NCBI GenBank assembly: GCA_030848545.1
Contig: JAVDCA010000004.1
Coordinates: forward strand, 186,001 to 250,000
Direction: 5' to 3'
Origin: Astrobacterium formosum
GTDB lineage: Bacteria; Pseudomonadota; Alphaproteobacteria; Rhizobiales; Xanthobacteraceae
DNA length: 64,000 nucleotides
The notes beneath the pieces were generated by a model. It saw only the letters and a list, made by a program, of their open reading frames with translations. It was not told the origin of the DNA and did no database searches. The position numbers were made by a program, and so were the translations under genes. Within the stretch, counting starts at the first letter, position 1, and every line of letters begins with the position of its first letter. Shown piece after piece: positions 1-7,544 of the stretch.

Positions 1-312
1 GCTCAGCCGGACGAACGCGCCGGGCACGATCGTGCCGCCTTCGGCGGTGCCGCCTTCGATGGCGAAGAACTGCGCGTACTTCTTCTCGTCGTTGACGGCG
101 AGACAGGAGCGCCACGGCGGCGAGGTCGGCGCGCAGGCGGCGCCCGAGATCTCGTGCCGCGCCTTCGGCCCCTTGCCGAAATCGGGCGCGACGCGCCAGC
201 GCAGGCCTTCCGGCTCCAGCACCTGGGCGGTGGCCGGGAGGGCGGCGGCGAGAAATATGGCGAGCAGCGCCGCCGTGGCGAGGCGACGCCGCAGTGCGAT
301 CGAAAGCAACAT
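1..312 (-). CDS. DUF3616-like secreted protein, N-terminal part
   Basis: This is the first 104 codons of a gene that leaves the window at base 1, so the product is truncated by the window and not by mutation. It starts at ATG 312. Residues 1-30 form a typical Sec signal peptide: two arginines, an Ala/Leu-rich core and a cleavage-like ATAQ. The mature part has a cysteine pair around EISGAACAPTSPPWRSCLAV followed by NDEKKYAQFF. That pattern resembles DUF3616 proteins, whose function is unknown. It reads on the same strand as the DUF2189 gene, 36 bases downstream of it. The family call is from recall of the motif and is tentative. Confidence 0.6.
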   Translation of the reverse strand, partial: MLLSIALRRRLATAALLAIFLAAALPATAQVLEPEGLRWRVAPDFGKGPKARHEISGAACAPTSPPWRSCLAVNDEKKYAQFFAIEGGTAEGGTIVPGAFVRLS

Positions 313-348
313 TGGGGCGGGAGCGGACCGTTTCACCCCGTCCTCTTA

Positions 349-1161
349 TCACGCCTGCGCCGGCGCGACGATGCGCCTGTAGAGGTGCCAGGTGGCGTGG
401 CCGAGGATCGGCAGCACGATCAGCAGCCCCAGGAAGAACGGCAGCGAGGCGAGCAAGAGCTCGACCACGATGATCGCCGCCCACGAGATCATCGGTCCCG
501 GGCTCTTGGCCACCGCCCGCACGCTGGTGATCATGGCGGTGACGAAATCCACATCCCGTTCGAGCAGGAGCGGGAACGACACCACGGTGAGCGAGAACAG
601 GACCAGAGCCAGCGCCGCCCCGACCGCATTGCCGACGATGAGGAACAGGATTCCCTCCGGCGTCGTCGTCACCAGCGTGACGAAGTCGCGCAGCGTCGCG
701 GTCGCGTGGAAGCCGAGGAACAGGACCACCAGCAGGCGCGCCTGGTACATCCAGAAGATGAACACGAACAGAGTCACGAACGCCATCCAGCCGAGTTCAC
801 GGCGGCCTTGCGCGAACACCACCGCGAAGATGCCGCGCCAGCTCGGCCGTTCGCCATGGGAGAGGACGCGGCTGACCTCGTAGAGGCCGACCGCCGCGAA
901 CGGCCCGATCAGGGCAAAGCCTGCCGCGAGCGGGTAGGCGAGGTAGCTCCAGCCGATGCCGATGACGCACAACACGATGACGGCGCCGCCCGCCGCATAG
1001 GCGGCCCCGAAGGCGAGGCCGAAGCGTGGTGCCGCCTGGAAATCCCGTAGCCCGCTCGCCATCGCCTCGACGATGTCCGGTATGGTGATCGCGCGCACCT
1101 CGGGATCGCGCCGCGGTTGCGGCACGATCGTGATGTCCTGCGGTGACGATTGATCACTCAT
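349..1161 (-). CDS. DUF2189 integral membrane protein
   Basis: A 270-aa membrane protein of unknown function. The conserved DUF2189 opening is visible: a short polar N-terminus, then IPDIVEAMASGLRDF and PRFGLAFGAAYAAGG leading into the first membrane helix. About six hydrophobic segments follow, including one near VVLFLGFHATATLRDFV and a last pair around the LLASLPFFLGLLIVLPILGH stretch. The frame stays open upstream, but I chose ATG 1161 because the hydrophilic MSDQSSP start fits the family and a GGGGAAG element lies just before it. The family is annotated only as a multipass inner-membrane protein, so no substrate can be named. Confidence 0.8.
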   Translation of the reverse strand: MSDQSSPQDITIVPQPRRDPEVRAITIPDIVEAMASGLRDFQAAPRFGLAFGAAYAAGGAVIVLCVIGIGWSYLAYPLAAGFALIGPFAAVGLYEVSRVLSHGERPSWRGIFAVVFAQGRRELGWMAFVTLFVFIFWMYQARLLVVLFLGFHATATLRDFVTLVTTTPEGILFLIVGNAVGAALALVLFSLTVVSFPLLLERDVDFVTAMITSVRAVAKSPGPMISWAAIIVVELLLASLPFFLGLLIVLPILGHATWHLYRRIVAPAQA

Positions 1162-1466
1162 GGGGCTTCCCCGTTGTGCCTTCTTCGGCGTGCCGCCGTG
1201 GTTTGGGATCAGTCTAGGTCGTGCGGGCGGTTTTGCAATCGCCGGTGTTCCAAAGCGGCCGTCCCGGGCGCGGGTTGCAATCACTGCGTATGTGCATACC
1301 GGCTTTCAGCCTTTGTTAGAAAATTTCCTGTGAGGTAATGGTCCAAGGCCGGGCGGCGGTTGTTCACGCCCGGGCAGGTGAGCTGGGTGCGGCTTTCGCC
1401 GCGACCCTGCGGTGCGGGCGACGCGGCGGCGTCCGATTGTCCGAACCGGTGAGGGGGCCGATTCCG
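1162..1466. other. Divergent intergenic region with a 12-bp palindrome
   Basis: This 305-base gap separates the divergent DUF2189 and GT87 genes and must hold both promoters. I see no gene in it. At 1288-1299 there is a perfect palindrome (GTATG, TG, CATAC) that could be a regulator site, but nothing else supports that. A GAGGGGG ribosome-binding site at its right end (1451-1457) fixes the glycosyltransferase start. Confidence 0.4.
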
Positions 1467-2669
1467 ATGCTGAGCGCCCTGTCGAGCGGCGAATGGCTGA
1501 CCTCCCGGCGCATGACGTTTGCGGCCGCCGGCATGCTCATCGGCACGCTTGTCTCGCTCGGTTTCCTGTTCGCGACCGCGACCGGTACCGCCGATGCGCT
1601 CGGGCGCCCGCTCGGCACGGATTTCACCAGTTTCTGGAGCGCCGGCCGCATGGTGATCGAGGGCCGCGCCGCCGCCGCCTATGACTGGGCCGCCCACAAC
1701 GCCGTCCAGTGGCAGACCCATCATACCGACGGCTACTTCCCGTTCAGCTATCCGCCGCTTCTGTTCCTGGTGATGGCGCCCATCGCCATGCTGGCCTATG
1801 TGCCGGCGCTCGTGGTCTGGCAGTCGTTGAGCCTCGCAGCCGCCCTCGCGGCCGTGCGGGCGATCCTGCCGGAGAAACATTTCATGCTGCTCGCCCTCGG
1901 CTTCCCGGGCGTGCTCGTTTGCCTCGGTCACGGCCAGACCGGTTTCCTGACCGCGGCGCTGTTCGCCGGCGGCCTTGTCGCCCTCGCGCGCCACGAAATC
2001 GTGGCGGGGCTTCTGTTCGGCCTCATGGCCTACAAGCCGCAGTTCGGCCTCGTGATCCCGTTCGCCCTCGCGGCCGGCGGCCATTGGCGCGCCTTCGCGG
2101 CCGCCGCCGTGACGGTCGTCTCGACCGTGGCGTTGACACTTCTCCTGTGGGGTCCGTCGGTCTGGCAGGCCTTCTGGACCGCCTTGCCGCAGACCGGGGC
2201 GGTGGTCCTCGAGGCTCACCATTTCGAAAAGCTGCAGAGCGCCTTCGCGTGCGTGCGGCTGTGGGGCGGGCCGGTCTGGCTCGCCTACGGGGGGCAGGCC
2301 GTCGTCGCTGCCGGCGTCGTCGCCGCGACCGTCATGGCGTGGCGCGCCGAGGTGCCGATCCGCCTCAAGGCAGCGCTCCTTTTGACCGGCGCCATGCTGG
2401 CCACCCCTTATGTGGTCGACTACGACTTCGTTTTGCTCGGCATGGCGGCGGCGTTCTTTGCCGCCCATTGTGTCGAGCGCGGCTTCCTGCCGTGGGAAAA
2501 GACCCTGTTGGCCGCCGCCTGGCTGGTGCCGCTCGTCGCCCGCACGGCTGCCCGCGAGGTCTACCTGCCCGTCGGCCTCATGGTGCTCGCCGCCATGTTC
2601 GCCGTGTTGATGCGGCGCGTGCGCGCCGATGCCGGCAGGGACGTCGGGCTTGCCCTGGCGGCATTCTGA
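1467..2669 (+). CDS. GT87-type (DUF2029) membrane glycosyltransferase
   Basis: A 400-aa polytopic protein of the GT-C fold, family GT87, which in actinobacteria transfers mannose from polyprenyl-phosphate-mannose outside the membrane. Seen here: a first helix at about residues 15-35, the DFTSFWSAGRMVIEGRAAAAYD signature whose aspartate is the usual GT-C catalytic candidate, then FPFSYPPLLFLVMAPIA, and about nine more hydrophobic segments. I chose ATG 1467 because it follows GAGGGGG at a spacing of 9; the open frame reaches back to 1338 without a good ribosome-binding site. It is a single gene with no glycan cluster beside it, so the acceptor is unknown. Confidence 0.75.
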   Translation: MLSALSSGEWLTSRRMTFAAAGMLIGTLVSLGFLFATATGTADALGRPLGTDFTSFWSAGRMVIEGRAAAAYDWAAHNAVQWQTHHTDGYFPFSYPPLLFLVMAPIAMLAYVPALVVWQSLSLAAALAAVRAILPEKHFMLLALGFPGVLVCLGHGQTGFLTAALFAGGLVALARHEIVAGLLFGLMAYKPQFGLVIPFALAAGGHWRAFAAAAVTVVSTVALTLLLWGPSVWQAFWTALPQTGAVVLEAHHFEKLQSAFACVRLWGGPVWLAYGGQAVVAAGVVAATVMAWRAEVPIRLKAALLLTGAMLATPYVVDYDFVLLGMAAAFFAAHCVERGFLPWEKTLLAAAWLVPLVARTAAREVYLPVGLMVLAAMFAVLMRRVRADAGRDVGLALAAF

Positions 2670-2886
2670 GCAAAGCGCTCAAATTTCGGGCACTACGCGA
2701 CGACGCGGATACCGGTGGCGCGAAAATGTGCCACAACCCGTGTATGATCGTTTCCGAACGGACGGCGAGTGTGCGCGCCTCGGACCAGGCTCCGGTATCG
2801 TGCACAGCCCGCCGCCATGGCACTGACCTGTGTCACGGGCGCGATCGCCGGTTTTGCCGCCCACAGATCAGGATGGAGTTCGCTTG

Positions 2887-3873
2887 ATGAGCCACACCCG
2901 CGCTGCCTGCGCACTGGCGTTCACCGCCGCGCTGGCGTTCCTGCCCACCGCCGCGCCGGCCCAAGATAGTGCCAACTATCCGACGAAGCCCGTCACCATG
3001 GTGGTGCCTTTCGCCGCCGGCGGCACCACCGACGTGGTCGCCCGCATCATGGCCGATGCCATGCGGGCCCATCTCGGCCAGCCGATCATCATCGACAACC
3101 GCGGCGGCGCCGGCGGCACCATTGGCACGGCGGTGATCGCGAAGGCTCCTGCCGACGGCTACATCATCGGCATGGGCACCGCCTCGACGCTGGCGATCAA
3201 TCCGGCGGTGTACAAGAATCTCAGTTTCGACGTGGTCAAGGACCTGGCCTATGTGGGCAACGTCGCTGCCGTGCCCAACATCATGACCATCCATCCGTCG
3301 CTGGCGCCCAAGACCATGCCGGAGCTGATCGCCTACGTGAAGGCGAACGATGGCAAGCTGACCTACGGGTCGGCCGGCAACGGTTCGGTCAGCCATCTCA
3401 TGGGCGAGCAGTTCCGCCTCGCCATCAAGGCCGACATCACCCACGTGCCCTATCGCGGCGTCGGCCCGGCCTTGAACGACGCCATCGGGGGCCAGATCCA
3501 GATCATGTACGACAATCTGCCGTCGACCCTGCCGCAGGTGGAAGGCGGCAAGCTGCGCGCCATGGCGGTGTCGTCGACCCAGCGCCTGCCGGCGCTGCCG
3601 GACGTGCCCACCTTCCGCGAATTGAAGCTCGACGATCTCGACTGGATGGCCTTCTTCGGCATCGTGGCGCCGGCCGCGACGCCGCAGCCGATCATCAAGA
3701 AGCTCAACGATGCCATGGTGAAGGCGCTTGCCGATCCTGGCCTGCGCAAGAAGCTCGCCGACCAGCAGGCGATCGTGGTCGGCAATTCGCCGGAGGCGTT
3801 CAAGGCCGAGGTGGTGCAGAACCTCCAGCGCTTCAAGCGCGCCGTCACCGCCGCCAACATCCGGGTGGAGTGA
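2887..3873 (+). CDS. TctC/Bug-family periplasmic substrate-binding protein
   Basis: A 328-aa secreted solute-binding protein. Residues 1-25 are a signal peptide ending APAQ. The mature protein has the Bug/TctC hallmarks: YPTKPVTMVVPFAAGGTTDVVAR, then IIDNRGGAGGTIG, KAPADGY and the THVPYRGVGPALNDAIGGQI loop. Members bind carboxylates or related small molecules and may feed TctAB transporters, but many, like this one, are orphans without tctA or tctB nearby. ATG 2887 follows GGATGGAG. The ligand cannot be read from sequence. A possible terminator hairpin lies 15 bases after the stop. Confidence 0.9.
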   Translation: MSHTRAACALAFTAALAFLPTAAPAQDSANYPTKPVTMVVPFAAGGTTDVVARIMADAMRAHLGQPIIIDNRGGAGGTIGTAVIAKAPADGYIIGMGTASTLAINPAVYKNLSFDVVKDLAYVGNVAAVPNIMTIHPSLAPKTMPELIAYVKANDGKLTYGSAGNGSVSHLMGEQFRLAIKADITHVPYRGVGPALNDAIGGQIQIMYDNLPSTLPQVEGGKLRAMAVSSTQRLPALPDVPTFRELKLDDLDWMAFFGIVAPAATPQPIIKKLNDAMVKALADPGLRKKLADQQAIVVGNSPEAFKAEVVQNLQRFKRAVTAANIRVE

Positions 3874-3888
3874 GGTCGAGGTGAACGT

Positions 3889-3912
3889 CCCTCTCCCGGA
3901 CGCGGGGGAGGG
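3889..3912 (+). terminator. Hairpin after the TctC-like gene
   Basis: CCCTCTCCC pairs with GGGGGAGGG across a 6-base loop, nine pairs with one G-T. An A/T-containing stretch follows, but there is no true T run. It may be a weak intrinsic terminator or a dispersed hairpin. Confidence 0.4.
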
Positions 3913-4016
3913 ATCGCATAAAAAAGCCGCGGCCGGGCCGATAATGGCCATGGCCGTGGCGGCGGAGAGGAAACGTTAAGCCGGTTCACCGACGTTAGCT
4001 TGCATCCGAGGGCTTC

Positions 4017-4409
4017 ATGATGATGCGCAGCGCTTCGCTCCTCTTCGCCGGTGCGATCCTGTTCGCGGTTGCGGGCGCGACCCAGCCGGCCCCTGCGGCA
4101 TCGTCGTCGCCGCAGGCCGCGGCCGCCGCCGTCAAGCCGGTGCCGGCCAAACGCGCCATGAAGCGCACGGCGCGCCGGGCGCCACGGGGGTACGGCTTCC
4201 TGCCCGGCTACGAGCCGCCGCCCGACAACACCCGTCCCGACTTCCGCCGCAACGCGCGGCCCGTCGAGGCCGACGGCCGCTACTGGTCGTGGGGCAACCA
4301 GTACTACGGCTGGGGCTCGCCCGGCTTCGTGCGCGGTCGCTGGAACGGCGGCTCCATCGGCCCGTGCTGGAAATCGACGCCCATCGGCTTCATGTGGATT
4401 TGCGGCTGA
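4017..4409 (+). CDS. Small secreted Ala/Pro/Arg-rich protein
   Basis: A 130-aa protein I do not recognise. It has a clear signal peptide at residues 1-28 (ending PAPAAS), a low-complexity Ala/Pro/Lys linker at about 29-55, then a compact Gly/Tyr/Trp-rich tail with PGYEPPPDN, RYWSWGNQYYGWG and two cysteines (PCWKST and WICG at the end). The two C-terminal cysteines suggest one disulfide in the periplasm. Three ATG codons lie close together (4017, 4020 and, in frame, 4023), so the start is uncertain by two residues. Similar short secreted proteins are common in Hyphomicrobiales, but I know of no function. It is convergent with the tRNA-like element that begins 2 bases later. Confidence 0.65.
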   Translation: MMMRSASLLFAGAILFAVAGATQPAPAASSSPQAAAAAVKPVPAKRAMKRTARRAPRGYGFLPGYEPPPDNTRPDFRRNARPVEADGRYWSWGNQYYGWGSPGFVRGRWNGGSIGPCWKSTPIGFMWICG

Positions 4410-4410
4410 T

Positions 4411-4485
4411 TGGAGTCCCGGGACAGAGTTGAACTGCCCTCTCCGGCGTTGCGCACCGGCCGATCACCGCTCTCGGCACCGGGAC
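4411..4485 (-). tRNA. tRNA-like cloverleaf with encoded CCA, possible tRNA-Cys (GCA)
   Basis: On the minus strand these 75 bases fold into a full cloverleaf. The acceptor stem is GTCCCGG with CCGGGAC (7 pairs, 4479-4485 with 4415-4421). The D stem is CCGA/TCGG with loop GAGCGGTGA. The anticodon stem is CCGGT/GCCGG with loop GCGCAAC. The T stem is GGCAG/CTGTC with loop TTCAACT, then T73 and an encoded CCA. T8, G18G19, A21, G53-C61, TTC and A58 are all standard. The anticodon would be GCA and the discriminator is U, both as in tRNA-Cys. Odd points are C33 instead of the near-universal U33, G14 instead of A14, and no base 26. It is either a divergent or decayed tRNA gene or a tRNA mimic. Confidence 0.5.
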
Positions 4486-5113
4486 ATCGGTGTCTCAACT
4501 ACGCCTGCCAGGGCGCGACGCAAGCATTCCTCCGCGGCGCGGTTAACCGGCGAAATGCGCGTGAGTTCGCGGCCCGCGCGATCCAGGACAAGGCGATTCC
4601 AGACGCGGCGAACCAAGACTTGGCGCTCCGAGAACGGAACGCTGCAATTCAGGATGTCGCGATGAGCATGCCGCATCCGTAGATCGCAAGACGCTGCCGG
4701 TCTGCCGCCGTGATGCGGGAACGCCGTTCGACGATGGCGCGAGGTCGGTTTGGTGTCGGCGGCGTTCCCGCAAACGGCACGCCGTGTCAGCGGGCGGGAG
4801 GAAATCGCGCGCTGGTCGGGACGGCCTGCACGGCATCAACGAGTCATGCGCCACCGCCGTTCCGGCGGGTCCCCGACACGCCTGCGGGTCCCCGACACGC
4901 CTGCGGGTCCCCGACACGCCTGCGGGTCCCCGACACGCCTGCGGGTCCCCGACACGCCTGCGGGTCATTGACACGCCTGCGGGTCACTGACACGGGCGTC
5001 ACGTCTCGCTGGCGGAGGAATGTCCCAGGGCGGCGTGGGATCGGCTGGTGATTTGCAAGAGTAAGTAGTTTCGCATAGACTTGTGTCGGGTGGTCGACTT
5101 CTAGGAGTAACCC
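4486..5113. other. Non-coding stretch with tandem repeats
   Basis: Between the tRNA-like element and the 83-aa gene I see no convincing coding sequence. The open frames here have atypical composition, and those around 4860-5000 are artefacts of the 19-bp repeat. The stretch holds that repeat and, at its right end, a ribosome-binding site (AGGAGT, about 5102) for the next gene. Confidence 0.6.
4867..4999. repeat. 19-bp tandem repeat, seven copies
   Basis: Unit GGGTCCCCGACACGCCTGC. Copies begin at 4867, 4886, 4905, 4924 and 4943 and are identical. The sixth (4962) changes CCCC to CATT-type bases, and the seventh (4981) is more divergent. There are no spacers, so it is a microsatellite-like array and not CRISPR. 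Because 19 is not a multiple of three, every frame gives a 19-residue periodic peptide, which explains the spurious open frames over it. Confidence 0.95.
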
Positions 5114-5365
5114 ATGCGCAGGTTCGTCGCGTGGCAGAATCTCGAGCGTTATCGGCGCCTGCTCGCGGACGCGACCGACGAGCACCAAAGGGCGGTGCTG
5201 GAAAAGCTCCTGGCGGAAGAACAGAAGATATGGTCCGGCCTCGTCGACGACGATGCGGTGGATGCCGGGCCGCCAATCAATGAGCCTTCGGCCCGAAAAC
5301 CCGGCGGGAAACGCAAGTCCGAGGTGGCCGATCCCGGGTGGGACACCGCACCAGTCAGAAAATAA
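5114..5365 (+). CDS. Small conserved helical protein
   Basis: An 83-aa protein beginning MRRFVAWQNLERYRRLLADA, followed by TDEHQRAVLEKLLAEEQ. The first half is a predicted amphipathic helix hairpin and the C-terminal third is a polar, proline-containing tail. Short proteins with the same NxERYRRLL...TDxxQRxxLxxLLAEE pattern are frequent in Bradyrhizobium-type genomes and have no known function; this is from recall. ATG 5114 follows AGGAGT at good spacing, which together with the helix periodicity makes it likely real. There is no operon partner on this strand. Confidence 0.7.
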   Translation: MRRFVAWQNLERYRRLLADATDEHQRAVLEKLLAEEQKIWSGLVDDDAVDAGPPINEPSARKPGGKRKSEVADPGWDTAPVRK

Positions 5366-5587
5366 TCCTCAATATAGGATTTTTGTTTGCCGGTCTGTTC
5401 TCGCTCCGTTCGTCCGGGACCCTCTCATGAGGCATCACGAAGGTGGGACGAAATGCGGCGCCTGCGGCCGGGTCTTGCATGGCTTCGCTGCACTCGACCA
5501 AGGCTAAGGGGCTGCGCTCCAAACCGGGCGACTTGCGAAGGAGCGAGCGGAAAGTGAGCCCGAAGGTCGCTGGCGGGCCCCTTGGGC

Positions 5588-5734
5588 TCATTTCTGAATG
5601 CAGATGAGCGCCCGCGATCCGGCGCAGTTCCACATGTTCGGAATGCCGGTGCCGGGCAACGGCTCGCGCGCCGCCAGCCACAGGCCGAGGACGATGAACA
5701 GGACCGCGAGAACGAGCTTGAACCTTGCACGCAT
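5588..5734 (-). CDS. Small single-pass membrane protein
   Basis: A 48-aa protein from ATG 5734, or 64 aa if a GTG at 5782 is used. It has one hydrophobic segment (residues about 5-22, FKLVLAVLFIVLGLWLAA) and a short C-terminal tail with two cysteines (NMWNCAGS and LICIQ). I do not recognise it. It is divergent from recA, and the SOS box at 5834-5848 lies between them, so damage control of both is possible. Neither start has a clear ribosome-binding site, so the call rests on the well-formed membrane segment. Confidence 0.45.
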   Translation of the reverse strand: MRARFKLVLAVLFIVLGLWLAAREPLPGTGIPNMWNCAGSRALICIQK

Positions 5735-5833
5735 GCTGTTGGGTGTGGGCAACGCCGAACCGAGTTCATGTGATTCAGGCACTGTAGGGTGGCAGTGGTG
5801 CGGTTGCGCTCAACCGGGGCAGCTCTCCGAAAA

Positions 5834-5848
5834 GAACATATTGCGAAC
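5834..5848 (+). promoter_or_regulatory. LexA (SOS) box of recA
   Basis: GAAC-N7-GAAC (GAAC at 5834-5837 and 5845-5848), the direct-repeat SOS box known in alphaproteobacteria. A weaker second copy, GAAC-N7-GTAC, lies at 5852-5866. The first site sits 101 bases before the recA start codon. Confidence 0.85.
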
Positions 5849-5948
5849 CGAGAACAAACAGTGTACAGTTGCTTGCCTAGATGGACGAAGGCCAAACGCA
5901 GTCCTGCGTTTGCCGGTCCCCCGAATCCCGGTATGAGGAGAGCCCCAC

Positions 5949-7031
5949 ATGGCCCAGGCCGCGTTACGTCTCGTCGAAGGTTCGTCCATGGACAAGTCAA
6001 AGGCCCTTGATGCCGCGCTGACCCAGATCGAGCGTGCTTTCGGCAAGGGCTCGATCATGCGTCTGGGCAAGAACGACAAATCGATGGACATCGACACGGT
6101 GTCGACCGGTTCGCTCGGCCTCGACATCGCGCTCGGGGTCGGCGGCCTGCCGCGCGGCCGCGTCGTCGAGATTTATGGGCCGGAATCCTCCGGCAAGACC
6201 ACGCTGGCGCTCCATTGCGTCGCCGAGGCCCAGAAGAAGGGTGGTATCTGCGCCTTCATCGACGCCGAGCACGCCCTCGATCCGATCTATGCGCGAAAGC
6301 TCGGCGTCCATGTGGACGATCTCCTGATCTCCCAGCCTGACCATGGCGAGCAGGCCCTTGAGATCGCCGACACGCTGGTGCGTTCCGGCTCGATCGACGT
6401 CCTGGTGGTGGATTCGGTCGCGGCTCTGGTACCGCGCTCCGAACTGGAAGGCGAGATGGGCGAGAGCCAGCCCGGTCTGCAGGCGCGGCTGATGAGCCAA
6501 GCGTTGCGCAAGCTCACCGCGTCCATCAACAAGTCCAACACCATGGTGATCTTCATCAACCAGATCCGCATGAAGATCGGGGTGATGTACGGCTCGCCGG
6601 AGACCACCACCGGCGGCAACGCGCTCAAATTCTACGCCTCCGTGCGCCTCGACATCCGCCGCATCGGCGCCATCAAGGAGCGCGACGAGGTGGTCGGCAA
6701 CCAGACCCGCGTCAAGGTGGTCAAGAACAAGCTCGCCCCGCCCTTCAAACAGGTGGAATTCGACATCATGTACGGCGAGGGCGTCTCCAAGATGGGCGAA
6801 CTCATCGACCTCGGCGTCAAGGCCGGGGTGGTCGAGAAGTCGGGCGCCTGGTTCTCCTACGACTCGACCCGCATCGGCCAGGGCCGCGAGAACTCCAAGA
6901 CCTTCCTGAAGAACAATCCCGACATCGCCAACAAGATCGAGGCGGCGATCCGCCAGAATGCCGGCCTGATCGCCGAGAAGATTTTGGCCGGCGAAGAGAG
7001 CAAGGACGACGACGACGCCGCCGAGGAATGA
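5949..7031 (+). CDS. recA: Recombinase RecA
   Basis: A 360-aa RecA, the filament-forming recombinase for strand exchange that also triggers LexA self-cleavage. Walker A is GPESSGKTT at residues 77-85. The Walker B strand [14 protein letters not shown], the L1/L2 loop regions ([20 protein letters not shown]) and a short acidic C-terminus ([12 protein letters not shown]) are all present and full length. ATG 5949 follows GAGGAGAG. Expression should be damage-inducible through the upstream SOS box. A 15-bp repeat and a strong terminator follow, so recA looks monocistronic. Confidence 0.98.
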   Translation: MAQAALRLVEGSSMDKSKALDAALTQIERAFGKGSIMRLGKNDKSMDIDTVSTGSLGLDIALGVGGLPRGRVVEIYGPESSGKTTLALHCVAEAQKKGGICAFIDAEHALDPIYARKLGVHVDDLLISQPDHGEQALEIADTLVRSGSIDVLVVDSVAALVPRSELEGEMGESQPGLQARLMSQALRKLTASINKSNTMVIFINQIRMKIGVMYGSPETTTGGNALKFYASVRLDIRRIGAIKERDEVVGNQTRVKVVKNKLAPPFKQVEFDIMYGEGVSKMGELIDLGVKAGVVEKSGAWFSYDSTRIGQGRENSKTFLKNNPDIANKIEAAIRQNAGLIAEKILAGEESKDDDDAAEE

Positions 7032-7054
7032 ACGGCGCCCGCCGGATCGCCTCG

Positions 7055-7114
7055 CTGCCCAAGAACTTGCTGCCCAAGAGTTCGCAGCCCAAGAATTCGC
7101 TGCCCACGAACATG
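7055..7114. repeat. Four imperfect 15-bp tandem repeats after recA
   Basis: Units at 7055, 7070, 7085 and 7100, based on CTGCCCAAGAATTCG with one to four changes each. They lie between the recA stop and its terminator, so they would be in the 3' end of the mRNA. The 15-base period could translate on either strand, but no start or gene context supports a protein. Confidence 0.8.
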
Positions 7115-7149
7115 CCGCCGGCGCCGCTGCCCCGCCGCCGTACGGCACG

Positions 7150-7177
7150 CCTCCCGGGTCCGCCCGGGAGGCTTTTT
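7150..7177 (+). terminator. Intrinsic terminator of recA
   Basis: CCTCCCGGG (7150-7158), loop TCCG, CCCGGGAGG (7163-7171), then CTTTTT. This is a perfect nine-pair stem with a T run. Confidence 0.92.
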
Positions 7178-7544
7178 GCGTTTGCCGACCTGTTCGGGGC
7201 TGGTCCGTCTGCGCCCCGCGCCCCGCGCTCTCCTTCTTCCTCCCGGTTTGAGAGGGGGGGCCGGGGGAGGGGGCCTGCCTCTTGGTGCGAGCCCGCCCAT
7301 GTTCCGCTCCCGCCCATGTCCTCCTCCTGTCTTCCTCCCGCAATCCGGGAGGGAGCGCTGGGGCGTTGCTACAACCGCGCCTAAAAATCAACGGCCGCCT
7401 TCTTGCATCCTGCCGAGAACTCCTTTGTGGACGGCCCTTTCCTGGACAGCCCACGGGCGCGTCGCTAAATACGACCGAATGGTGGCGCGGCGTGTCCGGG
7501 CGCGGTATCCCGTGGCGGCCGATAGGGCGTAAAGAAAGTCGATC

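Larger units (their letters stand above)
7032..7544. other. Intergenic region between recA and alaS
   Basis: There is no gene here that I can support. It holds four 15-bp repeat units (7055-7114), the recA terminator (7150-7177), a long C/T-rich stretch around 7200-7350, and then the alaS promoter region. Open frames across it are low-complexity Pro/Arg/Ser sequence and look spurious. Confidence 0.6.

Noticed and set aside
1338-1466. An upstream start for the GT87 protein
   Set aside because: There is no ribosome-binding site and no family similarity. ATG 1467 has GAGGGGG at correct spacing.
4860-5000. Open frames with a 19-residue periodic peptide, or a CRISPR array
   Set aside because: The 19-bp unit cycles through all frames, so the peptides are artefacts. 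The copies are directly joined without spacers, so it is not CRISPR.
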